Source: Epiperipatus broadwayi (Eukaryota; Onychophora; Udeonychophora; Euonychophora; Peripatidae). From it: a DNA stretch of 64,000 bases. Shown one piece after another: positions 23,201-38,200 of this stretch (position 1 is its first letter; every line of letters begins with the position of its first letter). The stretch lies in contig JAQFVV010000036.1 in NCBI GenBank assembly GCA_028023455.1, positions 6,939,576 to 7,003,575 on the forward strand. Reading direction: 5' to 3'. Under the pieces are notes generated by a model. That model made no database searches and had not been told where the DNA came from. It saw only the letters and a list, made by a program, of their open reading frames with translations. The position numbers and the translations under genes are program-made.

Positions 23201-26200
23201 AGTAAGTGGGTGTCAGCTTTTGCCAGCTGAACAGATATATAAAAGTTTATTATTTTTATAAGCTTTATTAGTATTTTTGTCTGTTTTATTATAAGATTTG
23301 AATTAACTCAATAAATTTTATGACTGAACATTTTTAAACAAAGGCAAAACTCCCCATACAGTAGTGCCACCCTGTGCCAAACAGAGTAATCAATGGATGC
23401 CAGAAGGCTTGTGCATAAAATCCCTATCTAGTGCTTACTCATCCAATATCCCCAGACTAGTTTCTGAACATTTTTATTGTTAATAAAATTTTTCTTTTAG
23501 AATAATAATAGAATATTACAACTTTCAACTATTTTACATCTGATTTTATATATTACAATCTTACTTATTTAGCAATCTAATTTTTGTTACTAAATATTTT
23601 ATACGATCATTTTGATTTAAATTGCTTACTGACACTTTTTAGTTCTTTTCTTTTACATTTAGTTTTGTGTGTTGCAGTCTTATTTTATAACAGTTTGGTT
23701 TTTTTTTGTTTCTATAACAGTTCTGACCAATATTAGAATTTAAATACCATTCAAAAATTATCCACAGATTCTTGGTTAAAGAGAAGAACTTTTAAACAAG
23801 GTGCTTCTTCTGACAAATTTATGATTGGAACAAACTGTAGTTTCTTCAAAATTTAATATTAAAAAGGAGGTGCCATCCAAGAGCATATCAAAAAGAAAAT
23901 ATGATGGAAATTCTTTAATTTGGAGATGTACGTGTATTGCCAATACTGATGCTTCTGATGCAATGTATGTTTTATGTAGTAAATTATTAGCAACAGTCAT
24001 CTAACTTCACAGACACTTAAGAAACGAACCAAACTGATTATAAAGAAAAATCTAAACGTCTAATGATTACAGTTGCTAAAAGTGAAAGTGCAACAGAAGG
24101 AACTTTTTGTGTGAGTTACTACAGTGCATTTAATAGTGAATCTCACACAATTGTAGAGATACTCATTAAGCCTCGTGTGAAAAATAAATACACTGCCATT
24201 ACCAAATAATATTGTTTCATGCCACATCAAAGATCTTTCTGCCAACATAGAGAATAAGCGAATTCATCGACTTAGATTTCTCAATGAAAATATATTGCAA
24301 ATGGATGAAAATACTAATATTGCAGCACTCTCTGTATTACTGGTGTGTGTTCATTATATATTTGATAATAGTATTGAAGAACATCCATTCATGTATGAAT
24401 ATCTATAAGAAAGCTATCAAAAAAGATATATTAAACTACATTAACAAAACAGGAAATCAGTTGGGAGAAATGTACTGATATTTGTAAAGATGGTGCTCTA
24501 GCAATGGTAGGAAATAAGAAGAGGGTTATAATGTATTCCACAAAGAGCTACAAAAGCCACAAAAAGTTATTGCGTTTTGCATAGGTAAGCACTAATAATA
24601 AAAAAATCAACATATTTAAAAAATATTTTGGATGAAACTGTAAAAATTATTCATCATAAAAAATCTTGACCACTCCACTCTAGATTATTTAAAATGTTGT
24701 GCAATGAAATTAAAAGAAAACATACTGCTATCCAGAGAAAAACCACTATTGAGATTTTTTGAACTTTGTAGTGAATTGTTTTTGTTTTGTTTTTTTAATA
24801 TCAAATAATTTAGGACAGAATTTAATTGAATTTTTAACAAATCCTTCATGGAAGTTGAGTATTGCATATGTGACAGATATTTTTACTAATGCAGTAAAAT
24901 TAATTTATCATTACAAAAGAATATTTCAATTTTTAATGCAAGCAACAAAACAGTTTATGATGTCGCAGCGCCATCTGATGGCGGCAGTACACTCCCTCCT
25001 CAACTACCGAAGTAAATTCTCCAGTCGAAAATGAAGTTTCCAATGTAATTTTAGAACTTACATGACTTACAATCAATATTTTCCAAAATCCAGTAACGAC
25101 AATTCCTGCGTTCAGAATCCATTTACAGTAACAGTTAGTTCAATAGGCTTCAGCATAAGTTATTAAGAAAGTCTAATTGATTTAATTAATGACTTTGATT
25201 TAAAACAAAAATACAAAGTACTGCCGTTGATTTCAGTACAAATTTTACAGAAAAGTATCTCAATATGACAAACCTAACTATTCATGTTTTTCTTCCTGTG
25301 AACATGTTTATGGTAGGCAGAATCAATGGATAGGAATAAACTCAATTCTATACAAGATATGAAAATGCAGCTAATTTTTTTCTTATAACAAAAGAATTTG
25401 TAATTCAAAAAACATTGAAATTATTAAGAATAGACAGGGTATGAGCACAGACTTTCACATGACCCACCACTCTCCACACTATCTCATAACACTGATACAC
25501 CTGAACACACATATGTCAAAAAGATAAATAATCACCAATATACGTATTTCATGCTAAACCAGCAATCATCAGTTGGTCCAGATTACCATCTCTACACATA
25601 TAAGCTACAAGTGCTCAGATATATATTAAGATAACAAATCCTCCTAATTTAATAGACAGGCTTCAATGCACTCCACACTCCAACTCTTCAACCGTCCATC
25701 CAATTGAAAATGTGCACTAGATTATATTAATATTTTCACGTATTTTGTTTTCTTAACTCTTACTGCTAAAATTTCAGGATGTGTGAAATGTTCTGTCAAA
25801 TGAAAAATTTGGAAAATGCTGGTTTTCAGAAATATTTACAATATAGATATTCAGACATTGTGTCATTTTTAAAATTCAGTAACTTTCTTAAAGAAAATTT
25901 TATAGATTTAGATGATATTTTTGCTACATTAGATATGGCAGATATTTTTTTGATTTATAGATAGGAATATTACTATTACTAATGAAGTAATGAAAAGACC
26001 ATTCATTAGATCTACTTTAGTTTTTTTTTTAACGATAATTTTGTCAAATCATTTAAAAACAAATTGTAAAATGAATATACCATGTCTGTTGGACATGTGT
26101 GTGGTAAAAATTCAAAATTTTGTTCTTTCACATATTGAAAATGATAATTATGTAAATCAAAATTTATAAATGATGTATTAATAATGTATTTAACCTATGG

Positions 26201-29200
26201 CAAGGGGAAACAGCCAAAGCCTTTATTGTTAGAGATTATGGAGATCTAATTTCTCGAGAGCTTTAAATTATATGTACAGCTGTTTTTTCAGCATAGTATC
26301 AATTACTATATAACTTTAGTAGTAATAAAATTAAAAACTTATACAATTATATTCACTGGTTTTTATTACAACATGACATGGATATTATTATTATAATTTA
26401 AATAAGTCAAAAATCAGTGCCCTATTGATAAATCTTGGACTTTAATTTATATAGTACTATTAAATTAAAACTACAAATTAATTTGTCTGCACTTTCTCTA
26501 AATATTGTTAAAGATAAACTTATTCTATTCCACTTAAACAAATCACTTAAGAAATTATGGAATTTTTTTAGATAATAAAATTAAAATATTGTTTATAAAA
26601 TTATTTGTTCAGTAAAGTGTGGATTTTCTTATAATGGAAAAGACAAACTGTTTATTACATAAAAAAATATACAAATATAAAGCATTATAAAAGAATTCTT
26701 AAATGATTTATATTAATATTTAGGCCACACTTAAGCTATATCATTTATTAATTTCAACAACTTTAAAATATCACATCATAAATGGAATCAAAAAATTAGG
26801 AAAGCTATATGTTTTAAAAAATCACAAAATATTTGAAATACAGGCATTCTTCACGTACCAGGACCCTAATTGTAAATATAGGGGATTTGAACTCACACTT
26901 TCGAGCACCTTTCAACTATCCACACTATCTTGTATCACTGATACACATGACACACATATGTAGAAAAAATCAATAATCAGCAATGTACGTACTTCGTGCA
27001 GAACCAGTATGCATTAGTTGGTCCAGATTATCATCTCTCACACATATATATAATCAATGCTCAGTTAAAGATCAATAATTACTAATATACGTACTTCGTG
27101 CTGAACCCTCTCATCAATTGGTCCAAATTACTCTTACACATATATATACTGAGCACTGATTATATATATGTATGAGAGATGATAATCTGGACCAAGTGAT
27201 GAGTGCTGCTTCAGCACAAAATACGTATATTGGTGATTATTGATCATTTCTACATGTGTGTGATCTTGTACATCAATGATATGAGATAGTGTGGATAGTT
27301 GAAAGGTGCTTGAAAATCTGAGTTCAAATCCCCTATATTTAATTACAAAATCAAACTTATAAATAAGAAATACAAATTCGCTATATTTATTTTACACTTA
27401 GTTTTATTGAGAATAAATGGCAAATTACTAGCTACTTATAATTATACATATATATGAGTGAATCAATTGATGCAATATTTTCTAATTAAATTTATTCTCT
27501 AACATCTAATTATTTATTAAATGTTTCCGCCAAGAACGCATAGTTCAAATTCTGAAAATATCTTTAAATACTGCATAAACACTAAATAAATATTTAGAAT
27601 AATTTTGTAATACATATGTAGTCACATATATTATTAATCTGTAGTAAACTGTTTACTAATATCTTAAACTTCACATCATAACTATACAACCATCTATAAA
27701 TGTGGACTTACTTTACTTTGACTTCCGATTGCTGTAATTCTAGAATTAGCTGAGTAGGTCCTGGCTTTCTGCTTCCTAATAGCAACAAGTTGTTTTGCAA
27801 GAATCTGAAGACCCTAAAAAATGCATAAAATTATAAAAAACGGCATGTAAAAATGTAATGATCATATTAAGCATTTAAAAACCATAATATTATGGGTTTT
27901 TTAAAATCTGAAAGTAAGTTATGTACATAAATACTTTATTGCTTAGAGCATTCACTTGTTATATCCGTGACAGGGTTTTGAATCCAAGTGAAACTTAAAA
28001 GAATTTTCTAAGATTTCACACAACTTTAGATTTTTTCCCCCAATAACTAGCCCATAACCAATTCAAAATAGATCAGGAAAAGGACATCTAACTATTGCTA
28101 GATATAATTCAAAATGATAAATGAAAACTAATATTTTACAACCCAACATAGCCTGGTAATATTTCCTCTTTTACTCTATAGAGGAATGATGCAAAACCTT
28201 TTGTCCTGCAGGGCCACTACAACCTATAAAAATGGTAGAATTATTCCATATTAGTATCACATACCATTAGCAAATTAATTAGGTAGCATTCAATATAATA
28301 GCTATAGAATAAAAATTAGAACATTAAAATTTATATTCCATATTTTGATGACATAGTCGCATATGTACTTTGAATGAATTTATGCCTCAAGCATTTCACC
28401 TACTGCAGCATAACTGCCAAGTGGGAAATTGCTTTGGCTATTGATTATAAATATTTCAAATAATGAATTAATTGCTACTGCAGACATCTTTTTTCTTCTC
28501 TTCCTTCATGAGAGAATCATCAAATAGGCAGCAGAGAATAAAGTCAGTTCACCATTATTCATAGTGCAATGAAAAGCATTCTGACCAGTTCCATCCATGA
28601 TGAACAGAGAGCTTGAATTTTCATTATTATACAACTCATTCATTTTTGAAGGGCCAGCAATCAATGACATTTTCAGAAAGACTATCAAACGCATTAAAAA
28701 AATTTAAATATTTTACAGCAAAAATAGCATTTAATCCTGAATTAAATTCAGTACAAATTTAACAATTACTAACTGCAGCTACACTGAAAACTGAACTACG
28801 CATAATATTGCTAAAAGTGATTTTGTACAGTAATAACACTAAGAAGACAAACAAGTGCTCACACCCCATGGCACATAAGTTTTAATTTAATATGTGATAA
28901 ACTTATGTGCTATTAGCAATTGAAGGGTAAAAGGGAATTAAGGGAATTATATTAACATGCAGTTCAAGAAATGTTTCCCATTAATGTACATTTGTCCTTG
29001 CTTTCATTTATTCACAATCAATATAGGAAGACATATTAAAAATGTCTAATTCATAGATCATATTCTATTCTGCACTCATTGAGTGATTGAGTATCTTTTC
29101 TTTCAGCGTGGCTATACTTTTAGATATTTATATTATATAAACTATAAAGCCTCATTTATTTTCTAATATAATCTGAAATATAGGTAATGTTTCATAAAAC

Positions 29201-32200
29201 TCCTACTTTCTCTTCACAATAAAGCAGAAAAGAATATAGTAAAAATTTTCAAAAAGTGAAGCTTAAAATAATTATGTGCAAGTTTCTGAATTTTACTAAC
29301 CTTGAAAATGAATATGAAAGAAAGATAAACAAACTTGTATTTAGAGATTATTTTAATGCTATACAGAATCTCAAGGGGAAATGGTAAGGTATTCAGTGCA
29401 ATGCCGATAATCTGTGTTCAAATTAAGGCTCGGATGAAAATCGAAATTTTTTTTTTCAGCATTTACCCAAGTAGGCAGTGCATTATAAACCCAGTTGATC
29501 AGCCTAAAACTGGTAAGTAAAAAGATATCTAATTTTTTTTACCTAGAGCAGGCACACTCAACCTGTGGCCCGGCAAGCTTTTATGTGCGGCCAGCAACAG
29601 ACTGACAGTTAACATATGCAACAACATTTTTCAATTAACGAATAACCATGTGCGATTGATTTTTTTTATTGACACACTAATAATGTTATCTGTCATTTTT
29701 TTTAATTTCACAGATCTGAAAAACCTGCCAAGTTTTCACCAGAAGTGCCCCGGTATCTTCATATATAGCTTGTATTTGCTCTCAACCTGCTGTCTTTAGC
29801 ATTATTTTACTGATTTTAGAACCTTCAGTATTTTTTAACAAATAAAAAATCAATATTTCAATTTAATAGTATTACAATGACATAAATTCATCTTTTCAAG
29901 CTTCTGATTGGTTGTTTTTTTTTCTCTGCAAGGGAACGCCAATCATGACTTGGACAGTTGTATTTCTGCGTTTTGAATTCAGAAATGAAAACATAATTCG
30001 CTAAACTTTTTTTTACCCACTTATTTGTTTTCCAGAATTTAGTCAAAAATATTTATTTACTTTTACACTAAAATATATTGATAAAGAATTCAATGAATTA
30101 CGGCTGGAATTTATAATTAGATGGTGAGCGTTTATTTTTATTTGACCACGTTATAATTATAAATTTATTTTTTTTAAAAATTATTGTAATCTGACAAATT
30201 ATGAATTTGCATTTTAGATACTAAACCAAAACAAATATAATTATAAAAAGACAAATATATTTACTGCAGATTCTATAATTGACCAATCAGAAGTTTGAAA
30301 CTTTAATTCAATCTGCCAATAGTTCGTGCTTTTGAAGGCAAGGTGAGACATGACAGTTTTAAATGTGAATTAGTATAAACGCAGACATGTAGTATTTTAT
30401 ATCAAACTAATAATTTAAACACCGTAATAATGTTTTCAGGCAACAAACGAATACTATTTTGATTATTCTCTTATTATCCATAAATTGTAATCTACCAAAC
30501 ATTTTCATTTTGCTTTTTGCATCTCTCATATAAAAACTTGACCATTCCAGTTCTCCTTGAATTGCCTCCTTTGCAGTCCATACATTTGCATCTAATGCAT
30601 GTCTTCCTACTTCTCTTTGTCCTTTTTCTAAGTAATCTAATACCCCTTTACTAACACATAATGCATTATTACCAAATGTTAACCCTGCTACTGACACTCA
30701 CTTCCATACAATTCTAGCTATATCATATTTATTATATAAAAACACTGTCAATTTCTTTATGAGACCCTTTCTTTTCTTTGCTTCATTTATCAATTTTTTC
30801 TCCCATTCATCCAAGCAATTTCTCTGGTTATTTAAGATGATTCCCAAATAGTTATACCTATTCACCACACTTAACTTTATATCCCCCAATAAAAATTCTT
30901 TCTCTTCTTTTTCCCCAGTATTAATCATCATTATTTTTGATTTTTCTTCACTAAATTTAATCCCTATGTCTTTACCTACTCTTGTGCATGTCCTCAGCAT
31001 AATTTCCATATCTTCTCTTCCTTGGGTGTACAAGAAGACACCATCTGCAAATAAAAGTCCTGATAATGCATATACTCCCTTGCCACCTGTTAATGGTATC
31101 TCTACCCTTCTTTCTAGTCTTTCTATTGTTCTCTCCATTTCTCTCAAATACAACAAGAACAAAATAGATGACATAGGGCATTCCTTGCCTTAGTCCCACC
31201 CCATTTTTAACTTTAACTGATTCTATATTCCCCAATTGATACGTATAAAAATTATTTTCATACAATCTCTTAATAAGATCCACTAAAATTCCATCCATTC
31301 CCAAATTTACTAAACTTACCCATAATCTATTTCTATTTACTCTATCATAAGCCTTCTCTATATCTATAAAAACCATATATAACTGTCTACCTGTATTTCT
31401 ACTCATATTTATAAGTTGTATAAATACAAATAAACTATCTTCTATATGCCTATCTGATTAAAAATCTCCTTGCATTTCTCACACTATATTTTTTCTTCCA
31501 CCTATTTTGCGACTCTTCCAGCCACCATACATACTGCATAAACACGGCCATGTGACTGCTGTAAGAACATGCATAGAAATTTGGAAGCATCTCACTGTGT
31601 ATTAAAATTATCACTTCCATCACTGTTATAATTCATAACAAAATAAAATTAAGTCCATAATCATAATATTATGTTATTATTAAATATATTATGACAAAGA
31701 AATTATGCCAGAAATTACTAGTGAATCTCATTGGTCATTCCGCTTTTCTAAGATCTACCAAAAAAAACTTTATTACCTGTGACAAACAATAATCCAGTGA
31801 CCAATGTAAATATACTCAGCAGATTTAGTGTGAAATTTTCGTTTACTCATAATTTTCATTTATAAATATTTATCATCAAATCATTTCACAAATTTAAGCA
31901 TCTATAAATTTTTACAGCTAAAGTAAATTGATTTAAAAGAGAGCAAACAATAATAAACTATCGATAAATAATTGACGGATATACTCTGTGAATGCATCTA
32001 CTGGTAATATCTAACATCTGGGTTCAAATTCGGAATAGGGAAAAATTTGGTCTTAGTTGACTAACACAATTACCTATATAATTATTTGTTGTAAATCAGC
32101 ATCCAGTGTTTAATAGGTAAAACACAAATAAAATTCATAAAAGCTTTACCACTAACCAATCAGAAAATTCGGTATGAAATGCTTTGCCTTCATTGTTAAT

Positions 32201-35200
32201 CTTTGGAGATCAATTGAAAAGATCTATTTAAAGGCTGTTTATCTATCTATATGCATGTAAATATATATATACACACATATGCCTGACTTGCAGAAGCTAT
32301 GAAATGACCCCTCTATTCAATTGTAAGCAAATATTCTTTTACCAAGACATCACTAATCTTTAAAGATTTAATTGCACTCAGATGATCAGAAAAAGTAAAA
32401 AAAATATCCTACATCTTTTGCCTGTAAAAATCTTTATCTCAACATATATATAATTAGTAATATAAATATTTTCAATTGAAAGGTAATTTACAAATAGTGA
32501 TAACTAAGTGAACAGAATATTCAAAAAGGAAATCAAGCGGATTCTGTTGATTATATATAGATTAACTGATCAAACACTGTTCATAATGAAACTGATTTAT
32601 AATAATATTATTTATAAGAGTTTTATAATAATAATATCATTATCATTTTTGATCTTTTTAAGTGTGTAGAATAACATAAGTATACGTTAGTATTCATACC
32701 TCTTTATTTCCTTGTTTGGCTAACTTTTTTATTTCTAATTCCTAAAGAAAGAAAAGAAAAAAGAAAAAATTAGTTTAATGTTTATTATTACATCAATACA
32801 AAAATATTATCTACTAATTTGATAACAAAAGAATAAATCACATAATAAATAATATAAATCAACTATACACTCCAAAAAAGAAAATTATCATTAATATATC
32901 AAATCTTTCTAAGGATATTTATTAAACAGATGAGTCCAAATTCCACTCATCTTGATATTTTTTTTTTAATCAAGTCAAATAATGAGAATATTAAGAAACG
33001 AATTATCAAACTTACAAAAATAAATACAAATTTTTTCAAATATATATTTTTTCTATTAATGTCATTTCTAAAACCAAATAACTATTATAGAAAATACCTG
33101 TACAATATAGTACTATATAGGGTACTTTGAGCTCAGACTTTCACACGACTCTCAACTCTCCACACTATCTCATACCACTGATACACTTGACCACATACAA
33201 GTCTAAAAAAATAATCTATTTATCCTGACTTGTATAAAAAAAATGGTATATAATCTCAAAAAAAGTTTCGATAATAACTATCATAAACTTAAAAAATACT
33301 TATTTCAAGACAGTAAAAGAAATGACTGGAATTTAAAAACAGAGATTAAGATTGAATAAAAATTTATATAATATGGACGTATTTATTAATTAGGATCTAA
33401 GAAAGTGAAGAATGATTGCAATATGAAGAAAATAAACTGCAATCAGAGAATATGTAGTACACACTTCCAGAATAAAATATTGGATAAGGGCATATTTTCA
33501 AACATGTATGCTATTGATAGCTTCTTGAAAAAGATGGAAAGCTTAAACAATTCTCTTATAAAAAACTAAAAGCTTTGAGGAAAAATGAAGTTATAGTTTT
33601 ATTAAAAAGAAGATATTCTAGCATGTGTGCAGCGCAAGATAGTAATGATAAAATACTAACAATAGGTAAATGAGAAATGGAAGCGGTAAGATTGTAGATA
33701 GATACATTTATCTATTTAAGATACTGAGAAATAAGAGAAAGTATTTTTAAAAAATTAGCAGAAAGTGAGTGGTAGGATTTCAGAGAAAATTTAAAATATA
33801 TATATTACGTAAAAGATGGAGTGTTATTTACTTACAATAAAATGTCAAATTTTGAAAAGAGATTGATATATAAGATAATAAAGTGGTATACATGGAAAGA
33901 GAATAAAGACCTTATGGAAAAGACCCCCCCTCCCCCAACCAAAAACATTGGGACATATGTGCTGGAAGTAATACTTATAGATAGCACTGAAGATTATTCA
34001 GAGAATGTTATGTTGATATTTATTAATAATACCAGAAGTGTGGAGAAAAAAATAATTGGATAAATTAGAAAGAAAGAGACACAGTATTAAAATGGTGGTA
34101 AAATTCACTACAAATGCAGTGAGAAAGCAAGAAAAATTCTGAAGACAAATAACTATGGGAAATGAAATAAGAAAAATTAAATATTAGAAAATAAAAGGCT
34201 AGGATATATCTTGATATCATGTAAAAGTCAACAATGTATTTATGGCTGAGGTAAAGCAAGTAATTGGTGTTCAAAGCTAGGCAGCAGGATTTTTAAAAAC
34301 CATAGAAGGGAGAAGTGGATAGATATGAGAAGAAAATAGACGGCAAGGGTTGTAAAGTAAAAAAAAAGTGAAACAATTTTGAATGCTTCTATTTCTATAG
34401 AAAAGGAATAGTAATAGTAGAATAATGAAAATTCATCAATGGCAAAGAATTAATGAAAGATAGATTATTGAGGCAAACATTGAGAATGATAGGTTAAATA
34501 TACAATAAATCATGAAGAGAATCCTAAATGAAGTGAAACTTGGTTAAATAATGTAAACTCATTATTAAAAAAAGCTGGTTGTCTTTGGTCAATTTTTATT
34601 TAAAATTATATTACAAGATGATATTATGAATAACTTTTTTTAGTTAAAGATTGACTATTCAATGTAATAGTTATATTTCACAACCAGCAATAACTACAAT
34701 GCAGTTTATAATATAAATGCTACTATGATCATTTCAAATTTGCCTTTTTTTAAATTATAAGCATTATTTACAATAACTGTGAAAATGGATACATAAAATA
34801 GTAAGCATAAGAAATGGTGATCATGTGATGTTTAGTGGTTTAACTATTAAATTATTTGTATAAAAAAATATAACCATAAAATTGCAAATGTAGGAAAATA
34901 AAATGTTTTATTTAGAATAACTTCTAATTGGATGCAATTGATTGCTTTCTTATAATAAGTTATTATAATGAAATAAATTTGCTTTTTATTATTATAATCA
35001 TTAGTTTAAGTATTATAATATTAGTTTACAAAATAGGAAAAAAAAGTAATAATTTGCAAAAGATGGTGAAAATTCACTTCAGTTTAGACTATAAGCGATA
35101 AGAGATACTGATAAACCTAAAAAAGAGGCCATAAAACTTATATTATGTGAGATAAAGTCAAACTAATTTAATTTTTGCAAAACAGAGGCATATCTAGGAA

Positions 35201-38200
35201 GGTACTGAGACATTGACATCTGTTCGATTTTAAAAATTATGAAATTATAAGACATTTAATATTTAGTATTATCACATACCAGTTGTAGCCAATGCGGACT
35301 AAATTAAAAAATTGTTTACTGTTTATTTGATGAACTTTTTCTCTAATTGATTAACTTTTAAAAATTATTATTTAAAAAAAAAGTCTAACCAGCTGCTTTT
35401 CTTGTCTTTCCAATTCTCTTCGGTCCTTGGTAATATCTCTTTGTGTTTGACGTAACACTCGATCCTGAGCTTTCAACTGCTCTATAGAAATATACATGTA
35501 CGTTAAAAATAAAATTTTATTATGTTTTTAAAACTTTTATACATATACATTTGTGAAGTATCAATGCAATTGATCAAACATTGTTGTATACACATACAAC
35601 ATATATATATACACACACACAGTAAGGTCTGATAAAATAAAGGCTTATAAATGGAATAACTAGTAGAATGAACATTCAATAAATTTATACAACAAATGGT
35701 AGAACAGTATCACATAAAACAATTGTGAATTTAAGTTACTTACCTTTTTCTATCTGTAAGTAAAAACATAGTTTTTCTTTAAAAATATTTATTCTCTTAT
35801 TGCTTATTCTGTAATAATTTTGGCCATAAGCTATAAAAGCAGAATTTAAAAACTATTAAAGGTGGCAAATAGCAGAAACTTAAGTGCTAAAAATGATATT
35901 GCTAAATCGCTGCTTGCCTGTATGGTCTAATTGTACTGTCTATGTAAAATTTTATCCTAAATTTAATAACCTATTCTCAGTATCAATTAATCATTTACCA
36001 TACAAAACTTCCTGATCAATTATTACTTTTAAACATTTATTTTCTCCATCTCTTTTTATCACTTTAATTTTATTTGCATACTTACTATATACTTCATCAT
36101 TTCTGTCAAGCACCCCCAGTCAGTGCTGGCAGATCAACAGAAAATCTGCCCCATATAATTTAGCTCAAGATAAAATGACTGATTTTATATAGTTAACGAT
36201 TCATGGATTATTTTCAATTAAATATTTTTGATCAATTGATACCCAAATATCACATGATCTACAAAATAACTTTTCACTACTTCATCCAAACAAATATTAA
36301 ATAAATCAGATTACATCCTATCTTGACATCTTTGTATACATATTTCTTCTAAAAGAAAACTATTTAATCTTGCAAAATAACTCTTCTTTCAATCTGTATT
36401 CTTAATCTTTAGACCAGACAATAGAATAAGCTTAACAGATATTAATCTCTTTCTCAATGTTTTCAATAACTGTTTTTATTTTGAGTGTCTCTGTTCTTTT
36501 TTATCTTACCTAAATGTTCTTCAAATAAAAATATACTTAACCTATCTCGGAAATATCTATTCAAAATTGCAGTAACTCTTCTTCTAATCTCTATTTTTAA
36601 TATTTAGAGCAGACAATAGAATATCTCTTCACTCAACAGATATTAACTTCTTTCTGCATGTTTTCAATAACTGCTGCCGCTATTCGAATTGTTTCGTCTT
36701 TTTTATCTTCGAAATCTAAACAGCTCTTCAAATAAAAACATAGTTAATCTATTAGGAAAACATCTATTCAAAACTAAAGAATTTCATAGCATGATATAAG
36801 ATTAAACTAATTGTACTAAAATCTTCACACTTTTCTGCATTAAGATTTTTCTTGGCCAATCTTCTGATTTGTAAATTACATTACAAATATCAATTCCCCT
36901 TTTTCCCCTCTCTCATAGTCTTTAGCAATTCAACTGGACTCTCATTTCATAAAATAAATTCCTGTGCTTGTTAAAATCTTATCTCTTCTACTATTTTTGA
37001 AACTTTTTTTTTTGGTTCATTATTACATTATTTATTTCATTTGTCCTCATCCTTATAAACAACCTATCTCGATTTATTCATAAGATCCTACTTTTTCAAA
37101 CTAATTTGGACCTGTAAATGGGGGTGCCATCTTAAATACAAAATGAAAATTTTTAACATCTTATTTCTGCAGTTCTTTGCTTTACGCTATACACGCACAT
37201 AGTATTATGACTAATATATCCCTATATAGAATAGCATGTTAAATCTTTTTTAATTAAAAGAAAAAAGATTTAACATTAAATAAATGTCAATATTTTTTTG
37301 ATTAATTTTGTAAATGGCTTTAAACTGCTATTTTTAACATTTTGCCAATTTTACTGTTATTTTATCGAGAAAACTGTATTGAATAATCTTTAGAATTTTT
37401 TTACAACTAATGAATCATTTTTCTAGTTCCCAATATCTTTGTTTGAATCTCAAAGTGAAAACAAATTTTTTAGAATCGTTTAATGCTATTTTGCTAATTT
37501 AACTGTTATATTATAAAAGAAAACTATATGGGATAACTTTTAGAATTTTTTTACAACTAATAAATCAATAAGATTTAAAGTTATAAGGAATGTGATAAAA
37601 ATCTCCCAAGGTGTTGATTGGTTGTTTCTTCTTCTCTACACAAGAGAGCATCTGTCAATGAGTTTGACATTTCCTGATGTTTTCATTTTGAATTTCAAAG
37701 TGAAAATAAATGTTTTAGAATCCTTTAACATTATTTTGCTGATTTTACCATTATATTATCGAGAAAACTACAAAATAACTTTTAGAATTTTTTTACAACC
37801 AATAAATCACTAAAATTTATTAAAGTTATAACAATGTGACAAAAACCTCCCTTCCAGGGCACTGATTGGTTATTTTCATTTTGAATTTCAAAGTGAAAAC
37901 AAATGTTTTATAATCTTTTTTTTACACATTTTAATTTTTTTTCCAGAAAATTTATGAAAATATCAATTAGTATAAAATTATTCAGATCTGAATAGAAAAA
38001 TTTACTTTTATATGAAAGGAAATTGACAAAGAAATTATAACGTTCGGGTGCAATTTATTGTATAATTGGCTGACATTAAGCTTAAAGTAAAAACAAAAAA
38101 CTATGATCTGGTAATAATACCAGCAGGTATGACTTGTAAACTCCAACCACTTGATATGCTTGATAACAAATCCCTTACAGATAAAATGAGAAAATTGAGA

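Noticed and set aside
30966-31193. Plus-strand 75-codon frame
   Set aside because: Antisense shadow of the LINE reverse transcriptase relic.
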